DNA of 49,013 nt from Pseudomonadota bacterium (GTDB lineage Bacteria; Pseudomonadota; Gammaproteobacteria; CALCKW01): contig JBCCUP010000031.1 of NCBI GenBank assembly GCA_039196715.1, positions 1 to 49,013 on the forward strand. The letters run 5' to 3'. This document shows positions 8,029-17,731 of this stretch, piece after piece. Every line of letters starts with the position of its first letter. Position 1 is the stretch's first letter. The translations under genes were made by a program, and so were the position numbers. The notes under the pieces were generated by a model. The model worked only from the letters and a program-made list of their open reading frames with translations, did not search any database and had not been told where the DNA came from.

Positions 8029-8571
8029 TCACTCACCCGGCGGCGTGTTTGCCTTGAGCAACGCGTCGAGGCCGCTGAACGGTCGGCGCGTCTGCTCGTC
8101 CTTGCCGTCACCCGCCAAACCGTCCAGCACGGCGGCGATGTCACCCTCGCACGCGCCTTCCGGGTGCGCCGGGTACTGCGGCAAGCTCAGTATCAATTCG
8201 TCTTCGATCAGTTGCGGGAGATCGACACGCCCGTTTTCGTCCATCCGCAACCAGTCGGCGTCGTCCGGCAATTTGTTCGCCTCGGCCTCGCTCTCGAGCA
8301 ACGCAAAGCGGAACCCCTGCTGCACCTCGACCGACGTCGGCTGCAGGCAACGCTGACAGCTTTGCGGCACGGTCGCGCTCAAGTGCCCCGTCACCTGGGC
8401 GGGGCCGAGCGGCGAGAACGCAAACCGCAAGGCGACCTGCACGTCCGCAGGCCCGTCGTCCAGCAGCGCCTCAAAGCGCGGTACCCTGTCGGTCGACACC
8501 ACGCCCTCGAAGGACGCCCGCGCGCGCGCGAGGGCCGCGACGTTGAAGCTGTCTGGGATAGACTGAGTCAT
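8029..8571 (-). CDS. yceD: 23S rRNA accumulation protein YceD (DUF177)
   Basis: A member of the DUF177/YceD family, usually encoded just upstream of rpmF and linked to 23S rRNA accumulation or large-subunit biogenesis. The family's cysteine pair is present (QSCQRCLQP), as is the conserved acidic block around PQLIEDELILSLP. I choose ATG 8571 (MTQSIPDSF, 180 residues) because E. coli YceD aligns near there; an ATG at 8595 adds eight residues and neither start has a strong ribosome-binding site. It is divergent from maf, with the promoter of the whole minus-strand run expected in the roughly 100 bp between them. Function beyond the family link is not shown by the sequence. Confidence 0.85.
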   Translation of the reverse strand: MTQSIPDSFNVAALARARASFEGVVSTDRVPRFEALLDDGPADVQVALRFAFSPLGPAQVTGHLSATVPQSCQRCLQPTSVEVQQGFRFALLESEAEANKLPDDADWLRMDENGRVDLPQLIEDELILSLPQYPAHPEGACEGDIAAVLDGLAGDGKDEQTRRPFSGLDALLKANTPPGE

Positions 8572-8676
8572 ATAACCGGTCAAGTTTACTGTCATGGCCG
8601 AAGCAAGTCAAAACCCGGCTCTGCGCGTCGCTGGCGTCGACCGCCCGCTCCGAAATCCGCCCTGGAACCGCTCCGT

Positions 8677-9264
8677 GTGAACACCGCCGCCCCGCTCTAC
8701 CTCGCCTCCACCTCGCGCTACCGCGCAGACCTGCTCGGCCGGCTCGCGCTGCCCTTTCGCACTGCGGCACCGCACTGTGACGAGCGCCCGCTGCCCGACG
8801 AAAGCGCGGCGGAACTCGTCCACCGGCTCGCCAGCACCAAGGCCGCCAGCGTCGCCGCCGAGCACGCTGACGCGCTGATCATCGGCTCCGACCAGATCGC
8901 CGAGTGCGACGGCAACCTCCTCGGCAAGCCCGGCAATTTCGAACGCGCGACGCAGCAGCTGCAGAGCCTGTCAGGCCGGCGCGTGACCTTCCACACCGGG
9001 CTCTGCCTGCTTGACGCGCGCAGCGGTGACCACCAGACGGTGGTGGAGCCGTTCGCGGTGGTCTTTCGCCCGCTCGATGCCCGCCAGATCGAGCGCTACC
9101 TTTGGAAAGAGAAGCCCTTCGACTGCGCCGGCAGTTTCAAATCCGAGGGCCTCGGCATTGCGCTGTTCGAACGCTTCGAGGGCCGGGACCCGACGGCGCT
9201 GATTGGCCTACCTTTAATGCGGTTGGTGGCACTGCTCGCCCAAGCGGGCGTCGAGGTGCCCTGA
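8677..9264 (+). CDS. Maf-family nucleotide pyrophosphatase
   Basis: A 195-residue Maf/HAM1-fold protein that hydrolyses non-canonical or modified nucleoside triphosphates in the cytoplasm. The N-terminus LYLASTSRYRADLLGRL matches the Maf SxSxxR motif, and IIGSDQIAECDG and GSFKSEGLG are the other family blocks. In gammaproteobacteria the YceF-type paralog (m7GTP-specific) is encoded beside yceD, which fits this location, so yceF is the likely ortholog, but substrate type is inference. The start is a GTG at 8677; the frame is open far upstream but that part is antisense to yceD. It ends 60 bp before pgi. Confidence 0.9.
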   Translation: MNTAAPLYLASTSRYRADLLGRLALPFRTAAPHCDERPLPDESAAELVHRLASTKAASVAAEHADALIIGSDQIAECDGNLLGKPGNFERATQQLQSLSGRRVTFHTGLCLLDARSGDHQTVVEPFAVVFRPLDARQIERYLWKEKPFDCAGSFKSEGLGIALFERFEGRDPTALIGLPLMRLVALLAQAGVEVP

Positions 9265-9324
9265 GCTTCCGGCAGACCCCACTGCGACCACAGCGACATT
9301 GCCCATCACACCGGACACACCCCT

Positions 9325-10965
9325 ATGACGCAGAACGCCTGGCACCCCCTCGCCGCCCACGGTGAGCGCCTCCGACGCACCACCCTGAGTGCACTGTTCG
9401 AGGCCGATGCCACCCGATTCGACCGCTTCTCGCAGCGCCTCGACGGCCTGCTGCTGGACATCTCGAAGAACCGGATCGACACCGACGCCTGGTCCGCGCT
9501 GCTCGCTCTGGCGGTCGAGCGCGGCGTCACCGAACGGCGCGATGCGCTGTTTCGCGGGGACCCGATCAACAGCACTGAAAACCGCGCGGTGCTGCACGTC
9601 GCGCTGCGCGAACCGGTGGGCGGGTCGGACTCCGCCGTACCGCGCGATGCCGTGGCGTCGGTGCACGCCGTGCTGGACGCGATGGCCGCGTTCAGCGCCG
9701 CCGTGCGCGACGGCACAGCGCGCGGCGCAACGGGGGCCGCCATCACCGACGTGGTCAACATCGGCATCGGTGGCTCGGACCTCGGGCCCGCGATGGTGAC
9801 CGCGGCGCTCGCGCCCTGGCACGACGGTCCACGCACGCACTACGTGTCGAACGTCGACGGCGCCCACCTGCACGACACGCTCGCCGGACTCGACCCGGCG
9901 ACCACCCTGGTGATCGTCGCCTCGAAGACCTTCACGACGATCGAGACCATGACCAACGCGGCGTCGGCCCGCCGCTGGATTGCCGACGCGCTCGGCGAGG
10001 ACGCGGTAGGCGCCCACTTCGCCGCCGTGTCGACCGCGCTCGACAAGGTCGCCGCATTCGGTATCCAGTCCGAGCGGGTGTTCGGCTTCTGGGACTGGGT
10101 TGGCGGCCGCTACTCGGTCTGGTCGGCGATCGGCCTGCCGGTCATGCTCGCGATCGGCGAGGCGGCCTTTCGCGACTTTCTGCAGGGTGCCCACACGCTC
10201 GACACGCACTTTCGCACCGCGCCACTGGCCGAGAACCTGCCGGTCTGGCTCGCCCTGGTCGGCGTCTGGAACCGCAATGTCGAGGGCCACGCGAGCCGGG
10301 CGGTGCTGCCCTACGACCAGCGCCTCGCGCGCTTCACGGCCTACCTGCAACAGCTCGACATGGAGTCCAACGGCAAGTCCGTTTCGCTCGCGGGCGAGGC
10401 GCTGAGCCGCGACACCGGGCCGATTGTCTGGGGAGAACCCGGCACCAACGGCCAGCACGCCTTCTACCAGCTGATCCACCAGGGCACGACAGTGATCCCG
10501 GCGGAGTTCCTGGTCGCGGCGCGCGGCCACGAGGCCGACCTGCAGCACCACCACGCCCTGCTGGTGGCCAACTGTTTCGCCCAGTCCGAGGCCTTGATGC
10601 GCGGCCGTGGCCTGGACGAGGTCACTGCGGAATTGCAGCGCGCCGGGCTCGATGCCGAGGCCATCGCCACGCTCGCCCCCCACCGCGTGTTTGCCGGCAA
10701 CCGGCCGTCAACCACGCTGATGTACCCGCAGCTCGATCCACACCACCTCGGCATGCTGATCGCGCTGTACGAGCACCGCGTGTTCGTCGAGGGGTGCATC
10801 TGGGGTATCAACTCCTACGACCAGTGGGGCGTGGAGCTGGGCAAGGCCTTGGCCAACGCCCGCCTGCCCATGGTCACGGGTGAGTCCGCGCCGGACGGGG
10901 TCGACGGCTCGACTGCCGGCCTGATTCGCCTGCGCACCCTGCTCGCCGCGCAGTCGCAGGCCTGA
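9325..10965 (+). CDS. pgi: Glucose-6-phosphate isomerase
   Basis: Interconverts glucose-6-phosphate and fructose-6-phosphate in glycolysis and gluconeogenesis. The 546-residue protein has the length of the E. coli enzyme (549). Signatures seen include [15 protein letters not shown] (phosphate binding), [29 protein letters not shown] (PGI signature 1), and [18 protein letters not shown] with the active-site His. It follows maf on the same strand and converges on the ubiH-like gene with 22 bp between stops. Confidence 0.97.
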   Translation: MTQNAWHPLAAHGERLRRTTLSALFEADATRFDRFSQRLDGLLLDISKNRIDTDAWSALLALAVERGVTERRDALFRGDPINSTENRAVLHVALREPVGGSDSAVPRDAVASVHAVLDAMAAFSAAVRDGTARGATGAAITDVVNIGIGGSDLGPAMVTAALAPWHDGPRTHYVSNVDGAHLHDTLAGLDPATTLVIVASKTFTTIETMTNAASARRWIADALGEDAVGAHFAAVSTALDKVAAFGIQSERVFGFWDWVGGRYSVWSAIGLPVMLAIGEAAFRDFLQGAHTLDTHFRTAPLAENLPVWLALVGVWNRNVEGHASRAVLPYDQRLARFTAYLQQLDMESNGKSVSLAGEALSRDTGPIVWGEPGTNGQHAFYQLIHQGTTVIPAEFLVAARGHEADLQHHHALLVANCFAQSEALMRGRGLDEVTAELQRAGLDAEAIATLAPHRVFAGNRPSTTLMYPQLDPHHLGMLIALYEHRVFVEGCIWGINSYDQWGVELGKALANARLPMVTGESAPDGVDGSTAGLIRLRTLLAAQSQA

Positions 10966-10987
10966 GCGCGGCGACCCGAACGGGCCG

Positions 10988-12262
10988 CTAGGCGCTTGCG
11001 GGCGTGCGGTCGTCGGCGCGGGCACGCGTTGGCAGGTCGCCGGCCAGCCCCATCGCGTAGCGGCACGCGAGGTGGCGCGCCGGGTGCACCCGGGCGCCCG
11101 AGCTCAGCAACAGCCGACGGGCCAGCACCACACCGGGTGCACGGCTCTCGAAGCCACGCTGAAAGCCGTGCAACACCTCCGACATCAACGTGTTCTCACC
11201 GCGCCGCCAGCGCTGGTAGCGCCGCAACACCCGCTCGGCGCCGATGTCGCGGTGCTGCGCCCGCGCGTCGACGAGCACGTCGACCAGCGCCGCGGCGTCC
11301 ATGAAACCGAGGTTCACGCCCTGACCAGCGAGCGGGTGCACGCTGTGCGCCGCGTCGCCGATGAGCGCGAACCCGGCCTGCACGTAGCGCTCGGCGTGCG
11401 CCCGAGTGAGCGGGAAACTGCTGCGCTCGATGACCGCCTCGACACCGCCCAGCCGCGCCGGAAAGGTGTCGAGCAACACGTCAATGAAGTCCGCCTCGTC
11501 CAGCGCCCGCAACTCGGCCACGCGCGCCGGGCTGTGGTACCACACCAGGGATGCGCGGTTGCCGGTCAGCGGCAGCATGGCCTCGGGACCGCTCGGCTGA
11601 AAGCGCTGCCAGGTGATGTCCTGTTGGCCCAGCGTGGTCGCCACGGTGGCGACCAGCGCGTGCTGATCGTAGGTCGCGCCGGGCGCGTCGATGCCCGCGA
11701 GCCCGCGCAGCGTCGATCGGGCCCCGTCCGCCGCCACCAGCACCCGGGTGCGCACGCGCGTGCCGTCGTCGAGCGTGACGTGCGTGTAAGACCCGTCGCG
11801 GTCGAAGCGCGCGACCGCTGCCGGGCACAGCAAGACCCCGCCCGCGCGGTCGTAGGCCGCCAGTGCCGCCTCTTGAATCAGGTTGTTTTCAACGATGTGG
11901 CCGAGGTGGGGCTCGGCGACTTCGGCCGCGTCGAACACGGTCTCTGCGCCGTCGTCGTCTTCCCAGACCGCCATGCGCCGAAACGGCGCCGCGCGGTGGG
12001 TTGCGATGTGGTCCCAGGCGCCGATATGCCGCAGCACCCGCTCGCTCGCGCGGTTCAGCGCACTGACGCGGATACCGGGCGGCACGGTGAGGTCCATGGG
12101 CACGGGCGGTGTGCGCTCGACCAGCACGCAGGAGAACCCCGCCTGCAACAGCGCGGTGGCGCAGGTCGCGCCGACCATGCCGGCGCCGACGACCACCACG
12201 TCGGTGTCGTGCTCGAACGGAGACGGCTGCGAGGTCACGGGCGGTGGGCTCTGTGGCGACAC
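10988..12262 (-). CDS. UbiH/UbiF-family FAD-dependent ubiquinone-biosynthesis hydroxylase
   Basis: A class A flavoprotein monooxygenase of the UbiH/UbiF/UbiI/Coq6 family, which hydroxylates the aromatic ring during ubiquinone synthesis. Seen: the GxGxxG dinucleotide motif (VVVVGAGMVGATCA) near the N-terminus, the DG motif (LVAADGARSTLRGLAG), and the family C-terminal signature GDAAHSVHPLAGQGVNLG. About 424 residues from a GTG at 12262. The C-terminal extension after the FAD domain is Arg/Ala-rich. It starts 13 bp after the two-domain protease stop and is probably cotranscribed with it. Which ring position it hydroxylates cannot be told; ubiF or ubiH are both possible. The upstream frame to 12370 is read-through of the protease end. 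Confidence 0.85.
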   Translation of the reverse strand: MSPQSPPPVTSQPSPFEHDTDVVVVGAGMVGATCATALLQAGFSCVLVERTPPVPMDLTVPPGIRVSALNRASERVLRHIGAWDHIATHRAAPFRRMAVWEDDDGAETVFDAAEVAEPHLGHIVENNLIQEAALAAYDRAGGVLLCPAAVARFDRDGSYTHVTLDDGTRVRTRVLVAADGARSTLRGLAGIDAPGATYDQHALVATVATTLGQQDITWQRFQPSGPEAMLPLTGNRASLVWYHSPARVAELRALDEADFIDVLLDTFPARLGGVEAVIERSSFPLTRAHAERYVQAGFALIGDAAHSVHPLAGQGVNLGFMDAAALVDVLVDARAQHRDIGAERVLRRYQRWRRGENTLMSEVLHGFQRGFESRAPGVVLARRLLLSSGARVHPARHLACRYAMGLAGDLPTRARADDRTPASA

Positions 12263-12275
12263 GGAAACGATCAGT

Positions 12276-15074
12276 CTACCAGCTGTGCCGACGCCACCGA
12301 CCGGTGTCGTCACGCTGCAGTTCGTAGCGCGGCCAGAACCCCGGGTCGCTGACCATGGCGACCAGGCCACGCCGGCCGTTCAGGCCACGGAAGGAGAAAC
12401 GCACCGTGTCGCCCGCCTCGACGTCCGCCAGAATCGCCTTGAAGTCGGCCAATGTGTGGATCGGCTGGTTGTTGATCGCGGTGATGAAGCGGTTGCGGTA
12501 CAGGCCCTCCGCGAGCGGCGGCGATCCGCTCTCGACGTGACTGACATAGACGCCATCGGCGCGACCGACCGTGCGCGCACGCACTTCGCGCGAAGGGTTC
12601 TGCACCGAGAGTCCGTTCCAGCTCACCCGGTGCGTGGCCCCGGTGCCGTCGAGCGGTGTGGGCGTGTACGTCAGCGTCATTTCGACACCGGCCCGCACCA
12701 CGCGCAGATCCACGCGCTCGCGCTGGCTGGCGCGCTCGAGCGCGCGCAAGGTGTTAACCGCCCGCCCGTCAACCGACAACAGCACATCGCCCACCTGCAG
12801 CGGTGAGGGTGTGTCGCCGTTGTAGACCTGGCGCACGTACAGGGCGCGCGGGAAGCGCGGATTCAGCCGTGCGAGGTCGCCGAGCTGGGCGTCGCTCAGG
12901 CCGAGTTCGCGGGCGTCACTGAGCGGCAGGTAGCGCCAGTCGACGTCAATCGCGTAGTAGGGGTCACCGTTGCGGTAGTTCTCGAGGGTCTCCAGCACCA
13001 GGTCCGCGGGAAAGCCCCACTCGCCCTCGGCCACCTCACGGCCCTCCTGAAAGGCAAAGCTGGTCCAGAAGGCGTGCACCACGGCGTCCGGCGTGACCAG
13101 CACGCCACCGAGGCTCGGCGGCGGGTTTTGCAAGTCGTAGCCGTCGAACACGGTCTGGGTGAAACGCGGCAGGCTCGAGCGGTTGAAGACCAGCGTGCGC
13201 TCGGTCGGCGTGCCGACACCGCGCGAGATGACCTCGCCGCCGAGGCCGAAACCGATGAACTGCGACGCCGCCCCGTTGATTGCAGGCTCGGCACTGAGCT
13301 GCGGTGCGGCCAGGCGGTCCATCGGCAGGCGCGCCGGGTCGACCCGCAGCAAGGCCACATTGTGCACCGGGTGCAGGTAGACGACCTCGGCCGGCACGCG
13401 GATGCTGCCGAAGACCGTGACCCAGGCCTCGCCGAGCGAGACCGTGACGGTGTTACGGTCAATCAGCACCAGGCCTTCCTCTGGCGACACGATCAGCCCG
13501 GTGCCGCGGAAGTTGCTGGCGTAGGCATTGGAGATCAGGTGCGGTGAATCGAAGTCCACCCGCACGAGCAGGTTGCCGAACTGCGCCAGCAACGGGTCGT
13601 CGAAGGGCACCGGGTCTGCGTTCCCCACCACGTCGACCGCGTCGCCCTTGGACGCCGGGATCGGCTGGCAGGCCCAGTCGCGCTCGCCGTCCCGACGCTC
13701 GCACACCGACTCACGGTGCCACTCGCGGTCGACGGTGACCGTGGTCAGCTCGCTGGTGTACTCGCGCCGCGGCACGACAAACCGCACGATCCAGCGTTCG
13801 CCGTCGCGCGCTGCGCCGAGCATCGGGATGAGGTCGTCGACGGTGGCGATCGGCTTCTCGTTGACGTGGGTGATCACCGCGCCCACCGGCATGTTCGAGC
13901 GCTGGAACATGAAGCGCGTGGCCACCAGCGCCACGCCGCGGCGCGGCAGGTTCATCGTCCGCGCCTGGTGCAGGGTCATGTCATGCAGCACCGCACCGCC
14001 GAATTCCACGAGCCGGTCCGGGATTGCGGCGTGCAGATCTGCGACGGCGATGCGCGATTCGATGCGTTCACCCTGGCGGTAGACCGTCACCGACACCTGT
14101 TCGCCGACGGTGTCGTCAAGGGCCTGGTCGAGGCTCGCAAACCGGTAGATCGGTTGCCCGGCGATCTCGACCAGCACGTCTCCGGCGACCAGCGCCCCGT
14201 CGGCGACGCCGTCGGGGAAGACCTGCTCGACCACCAACATGCCGGTGTTGTCATCGCTGGCCTCGCGCGCGCGCGCTGCCTCGGCGGTGGGCACGCCGAG
14301 GCGCGCCACGGTGCGGAAGGCCTCGTGCCGAAACACCGTCTGCAGCCCGCCGCGGGGCACGTCGAGGTCGGCCTGAAGTCGGTTGAGCGCCTCGCGGATC
14401 CGCCACAGCGGCAGAAAGAAACTGCTCGCGGTGTTCGAATTGGCGCCCGCGTTCAAGGCCACCACGTTGCCGTCGATGTCGACCACCGGCGAGCCGCTCG
14501 AGCCACCCGAGGTGCCGGACGCCGCCTGGTAGTAGAAGGTGTTGAAGTCGCTGAAACCGTACCGGCCGTAGCGCGGCGCCGCCCGATCGAGCCGTGCGAT
14601 GGTGCCGGCGAGGATCGAGAGCTGCTCACCGCCGTCGGAACCGATCACGCGGATGTCCAGGCCCCGGCGGGCCCCCTCGGGCCGCAACGCAAGGCTGCGG
14701 GGCGTGTTGTACTGCAAGGCCGCCGGATCGTAACGAAAGAAGCCGTAGTCGTGCACCGGGTCGCGGTAGAGCGGCACCAGTTCGACTTCCTCCATGTTCT
14801 GGAAGGTCGCAAAGGCGCGCACCGGACCCGCGCCGATCACGTGGCGGTTGGTCAACAGGATGCCGCGCTCGGCGTCGACGACGAACCCGGTCGCCGAGGT
14901 GCCGCCCTGGGCGTCATCGTCGAAGGCGCGTTGCCGAGAGAGCGAGATCGAGACGACAGAATCCGCAACCTGGCTCACGGTGTCGGACCAACGCGCGGCG
15001 CTGTCGGCACGCGTTGCGTGCGGAAACGCGAGTACACACAGACACAACAGGGGGACAAAGCTCAAACGGCGCAC
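12276..15074 (-). CDS. Two-domain trypsin-like (Deg7/Nma111-type) periplasmic protease
   Basis: A 932-residue secreted protein built like eukaryotic Nma111/Deg7: one active HtrA-type protease domain, PDZ domains, a second degenerate protease-like domain and more PDZ. The start is a GTG at 15074 after an AGGAG box; residues 1-23 are a signal peptide ending ATRA. The first domain has the triad His78 (TNRHVIG), Asp109 (PVHDYGFF) and Ser193 (GGSSGSP). PDZ-like stretches follow at about 270-360 and 370-470 (GMLVVEQVFPDGVADGA). The second protease-like domain (about 510-700) keeps the fold, but its His, Asp and Ser positions read IDRNTV, HPVHNVALL and PSLGGVL, so it is inactive. Two further PDZ-like repeats close the protein (LQVGDVLLSVDGRAV; RFITAINNQPIHTL). 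Likely role: protein quality control or a regulatory cleavage in the periplasm; substrate unknown. Confidence 0.85.
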   Translation of the reverse strand: MRRLSFVPLLCLCVLAFPHATRADSAARWSDTVSQVADSVVSISLSRQRAFDDDAQGGTSATGFVVDAERGILLTNRHVIGAGPVRAFATFQNMEEVELVPLYRDPVHDYGFFRYDPAALQYNTPRSLALRPEGARRGLDIRVIGSDGGEQLSILAGTIARLDRAAPRYGRYGFSDFNTFYYQAASGTSGGSSGSPVVDIDGNVVALNAGANSNTASSFFLPLWRIREALNRLQADLDVPRGGLQTVFRHEAFRTVARLGVPTAEAARAREASDDNTGMLVVEQVFPDGVADGALVAGDVLVEIAGQPIYRFASLDQALDDTVGEQVSVTVYRQGERIESRIAVADLHAAIPDRLVEFGGAVLHDMTLHQARTMNLPRRGVALVATRFMFQRSNMPVGAVITHVNEKPIATVDDLIPMLGAARDGERWIVRFVVPRREYTSELTTVTVDREWHRESVCERRDGERDWACQPIPASKGDAVDVVGNADPVPFDDPLLAQFGNLLVRVDFDSPHLISNAYASNFRGTGLIVSPEEGLVLIDRNTVTVSLGEAWVTVFGSIRVPAEVVYLHPVHNVALLRVDPARLPMDRLAAPQLSAEPAINGAASQFIGFGLGGEVISRGVGTPTERTLVFNRSSLPRFTQTVFDGYDLQNPPPSLGGVLVTPDAVVHAFWTSFAFQEGREVAEGEWGFPADLVLETLENYRNGDPYYAIDVDWRYLPLSDARELGLSDAQLGDLARLNPRFPRALYVRQVYNGDTPSPLQVGDVLLSVDGRAVNTLRALERASQRERVDLRVVRAGVEMTLTYTPTPLDGTGATHRVSWNGLSVQNPSREVRARTVGRADGVYVSHVESGSPPLAEGLYRNRFITAINNQPIHTLADFKAILADVEAGDTVRFSFRGLNGRRGLVAMVSDPGFWPRYELQRDDTGRWRRHSW

Positions 15075-15206
15075 GCGGCGGCTCCTGGTTGGTGGCCACA
15101 CCACGGCAATCGCCGTCAGCTGCAGCCCGGTTATACTGTTCGATCGGCAGGGTGCTGGTACAGCGCATGCAATTCCCGTACTGCCACTGAAACTGGACGC
15201 CACACC

Positions 15207-16517
15207 GTGCCGCCTGACGCCACAGACGCCGCCAACCTCAACTGGTTCCGTGAAGCCGCCCCCTACCTTCAGGCGCTGCGCGGGGCGACGTTCGTGCTGG
15301 CCTGGACGCCGGGCGACAGCGACGAGGCCAACCGCGCACTGCTCGGCGACTGTACCCGACTCGCTTCGCTCGGCGCACGCATCGTGCTCGTGCACGGTAT
15401 CCGTGACCCACTCGACCGCGCACTGGCGGCCACCAACAGTCCATCGCACTTCCACAAGGGCATCCGCATCACGCCCGCGCACGACATGCCCTGTGTCCAG
15501 TCGGTGGCCGGCAGCGAGCGCTTGAGCATTGAGGCCCGCTTGTCAGCCAGCGCCCTGGCGTCGCCGTTCGACGGCAAACGCGTGCAGGTCGCAACCTGCA
15601 ACGCCGTCACCGCACGACCCTACGGCATCCACGACGGCGTCGACCACGGATGCACCGGCGTCGTGCGACGTGTCGACACCACGCACCTGCGCGCGCAGCT
15701 CGACGGTGGCGCACTGGTGCTGCAATCACCGGTCGGCTGGGCGCCGAGCGGCGAGCTCTACAACCTGCGCCATGAGGAGCTTGCCACCGAGATTGCGATC
15801 GCGCTGCGCGCCGACAAATTGATCTTCCTCGCGCGCCACAGCGTGGTGCAACCGGTGCTCGATGCCGGCCAGCGCGACCTGACACCGGCCACTGCCGACC
15901 GCTGGTGCGAGGGCCACGGCGACGCGGCCAGCGCGCTCGCGTTGCGCAGCGCCGCCACCGCGTGCCGGCGCGGGGTCACGCGTGCCTACCTGCTGGACGC
16001 CGACCGCGACGGTGCGTTGCCGACCGAGCTGCTCACCCGCGACGGCGCCGGTGCGATGGTCTCGGCTGACAACTACGAAGGCTTGCGCGCCGCCGCGGCG
16101 GACGACGTGGCGGGCCTGGTGGCCTTGACGGCACCGCTGGTGTCGGACGGCAGCCTGGTGGCACGGGCGGTTGAACAGTTCGAGCTGGATATCGGTCACT
16201 TTGCAGTGGTCGAGCGCGACGGTTTGCTGGTGGCCTGTGCCGCGCTGCTGCCGCACGCCTGCGGACTCGGCGAGTTCTGCTGCCTGGCCACGCACCCCGA
16301 CTACCGCAACGGCGGCCGGGCCGCGAAGCTGCTGACCTATTGCGAGACCGCGGCCCGCAACCGGGGGTTGAACGCGTTGTTCGTGTTGACCACGCAGACG
16401 GCGGACTGGTTTCTGGAGCGCGGTTTCCAGCCGGGCGAAACCGACCAGCTGCCCCCGACCGTGCAGGCCCGCTACAGCCCGAGTCGCAACAGCAAGGTGC
16501 TGATCAAGACGCTCTGA
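15207..16517 (+). CDS. argA: Amino-acid N-acetyltransferase (N-acetylglutamate synthase)
   Basis: Acetylates glutamate with acetyl-CoA, the first step of arginine synthesis. The 436-residue protein has the classical ArgA layout: an amino-acid-kinase-like domain (about 1-285; FVLAWTPGDSDEANR, SHFHKGIRITPAHDM) that binds arginine as feedback inhibitor in relatives, then a GNAT domain (about 290-436; CLATHPDYRNGGRAAKLL, FVLTTQTADWFLERGF). It aligns with E. coli ArgA (443 residues) end to end, including the closing SRNSKVLIK. A GTG at 15207 is chosen; the frame extends far upstream only as antisense to the protease gene. It is divergent from the protease gene (132 bp) and converges on the LON gene with 7 bp between stops. 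Confidence 0.94.
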   Translation: MPPDATDAANLNWFREAAPYLQALRGATFVLAWTPGDSDEANRALLGDCTRLASLGARIVLVHGIRDPLDRALAATNSPSHFHKGIRITPAHDMPCVQSVAGSERLSIEARLSASALASPFDGKRVQVATCNAVTARPYGIHDGVDHGCTGVVRRVDTTHLRAQLDGGALVLQSPVGWAPSGELYNLRHEELATEIAIALRADKLIFLARHSVVQPVLDAGQRDLTPATADRWCEGHGDAASALALRSAATACRRGVTRAYLLDADRDGALPTELLTRDGAGAMVSADNYEGLRAAAADDVAGLVALTAPLVSDGSLVARAVEQFELDIGHFAVVERDGLLVACAALLPHACGLGEFCCLATHPDYRNGGRAAKLLTYCETAARNRGLNALFVLTTQTADWFLERGFQPGETDQLPPTVQARYSPSRNSKVLIKTL

Positions 16518-16524
16518 ACCCGCG

Positions 16525-17118
16525 TCAGGCTTGCATCAACGCGGTGACCTCGGCGAGCACACCGAGGCGCGCCAGCGGGTCGCTCATCTCGAGCAGCTGC
16601 TGTTTGCCGGCGAGGTCGATCGGCAAGCGCTCGACCAGGCGCCCACCGATCCAGGCCGCGTCATCACGCCAGGCGTGTGGGCCGGTCGGCCACTCCTGGG
16701 TTTTCTCGAGCACCGCGCGCAGCAGCGCCACGGTGTCGGCGTGGGCCGCCGGTACGCCGACTTCGGGCTCGGCCGGCAACGCACTGACGGTGCCGAGCAC
16801 GAGCTTGTCCGCCTGCACCCGGCTGTGCTCGACACGCAACTTGCGCAAGCCACGCACCACGATGCGCAGTGAACCGGCATCGCCCGGCTCGAAATCGACG
16901 ATATCGACCTCGGTGACCACACTGCTCGGCACCGCCGCCTCGCCGACTTCCTGCCCCTCGGCAATGGCGGCGATGGCGAAGCGGTTTCCGCTGCGCATCG
17001 CGTTGGCGACCATGTCGGTGTAGCGCGGTTCGAACACCCGCAGCGGCAGGTCGCCGTCCGGGAAGAGCACGGTGCCGAGCATGAAAAGCGGCACCTCGTG
17101 GTGGATCTCAGTCTCCAT
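16525..17118 (-). CDS. LON-substrate-binding-domain protein
   Basis: A 197-residue protein consisting of a LON N-terminal (substrate-binding) domain without ATPase or protease domains. The opening EVPLFMLGTVLFPDGDLPLRVFEPRYTDM is the typical LON/PUA-like start. Such stand-alone proteins are widespread in proteobacteria; their role is not established. The start ATG at 17118 overlaps the ubiX end by 11 bp, so it is the last gene of a four-gene overlapping operon. The frame open to 17184 is ubiX read-through. Confidence 0.85.
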   Translation of the reverse strand: METEIHHEVPLFMLGTVLFPDGDLPLRVFEPRYTDMVANAMRSGNRFAIAAIAEGQEVGEAAVPSSVVTEVDIVDFEPGDAGSLRIVVRGLRKLRVEHSRVQADKLVLGTVSALPAEPEVGVPAAHADTVALLRAVLEKTQEWPTGPHAWRDDAAWIGGRLVERLPIDLAGKQQLLEMSDPLARLGVLAEVTALMQA

Positions 17119-17731
17119 CGTCCAGTCCCCAGCGCGGCGCCAGCGTTTGCGGCACGTCGAGTTGGTCGAGCACCCGCGCGACAACGAAGTCGATCATCTC
17201 GTCGAGGGTGGTCGGGCGGTTATAAAAGGCCGGGTTCGGCGGCATGATGACCGCGCCGGCCCGGTTCAGGCGCAGCATGTTCTCGAGGTGGATGGCGTTG
17301 AAAGGCATCTCACGGGGCATGACAATCAGTTTTCGCCCTTCCTTCAACACAACATCGACCGCGCGCTCGATCAGGTTGTTGCAGGTGCCGGCCGCGAAGG
17401 CGGCCAGGCTGCCGGTGGTGCACGGACACACGACCATCGCGTGGGGCGCGCCCGAGCCGCTCGCGACCGGCGCAGTCCACTGGTCCTGCCCGTAGACATC
17501 GAGTTCCCCGGCGTCGCCCCCGTAGAGCTCGAGCAACACCGCGCGCATCTCGGCGGCACGCGAGGGCAGACGGATATCGGTGTCCATGCCGATCACGATC
17601 TGGGCAGGCTTGGACACCATCAGGTGCACCCGGATGTCGGCCGCCAGCAGGCACTGCAACAGCCGGAAGCTGTACTGCACGCCCGAGGCCCCGGTGACCG
17701 CCAGTGCGATGCGACGGCGTTCGCCGTTCAT
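17108..17731 (-). CDS. ubiX: Flavin prenyltransferase UbiX
   Basis: Attaches a dimethylallyl group to FMN to make the prenylated flavin cofactor of UbiD-type decarboxylases. The 207-residue protein has the family's flavin-binding start (IALAVTGASGVQYSFRLL), the VVCPCTTGSLAAFAAG stretch, LIERAVDVVLKEGRKLIVMPRE, and the closing PNPAFYNRPTTLDEMIDF, all diagnostic. No ubiD gene is in this window. It overlaps the CoA-transferase gene upstream by 4 bp (ATGA) and the LON gene downstream by 11 bp. Confidence 0.95.
   Translation of the reverse strand: MNGERRRIALAVTGASGVQYSFRLLQCLLAADIRVHLMVSKPAQIVIGMDTDIRLPSRAAEMRAVLLELYGGDAGELDVYGQDQWTAPVASGSGAPHAMVVCPCTTGSLAAFAAGTCNNLIERAVDVVLKEGRKLIVMPREMPFNAIHLENMLRLNRAGAVIMPPNPAFYNRPTTLDEMIDFVVARVLDQLDVPQTLAPRWGLDDGD

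Noticed and set aside
13716-15206. Upstream extension of argA, and the similar one of maf (8164-8676)
   Set aside because: The extensions are antisense to the protease and yceD genes, and ArgA and Maf homologs start at the GTG codons chosen.
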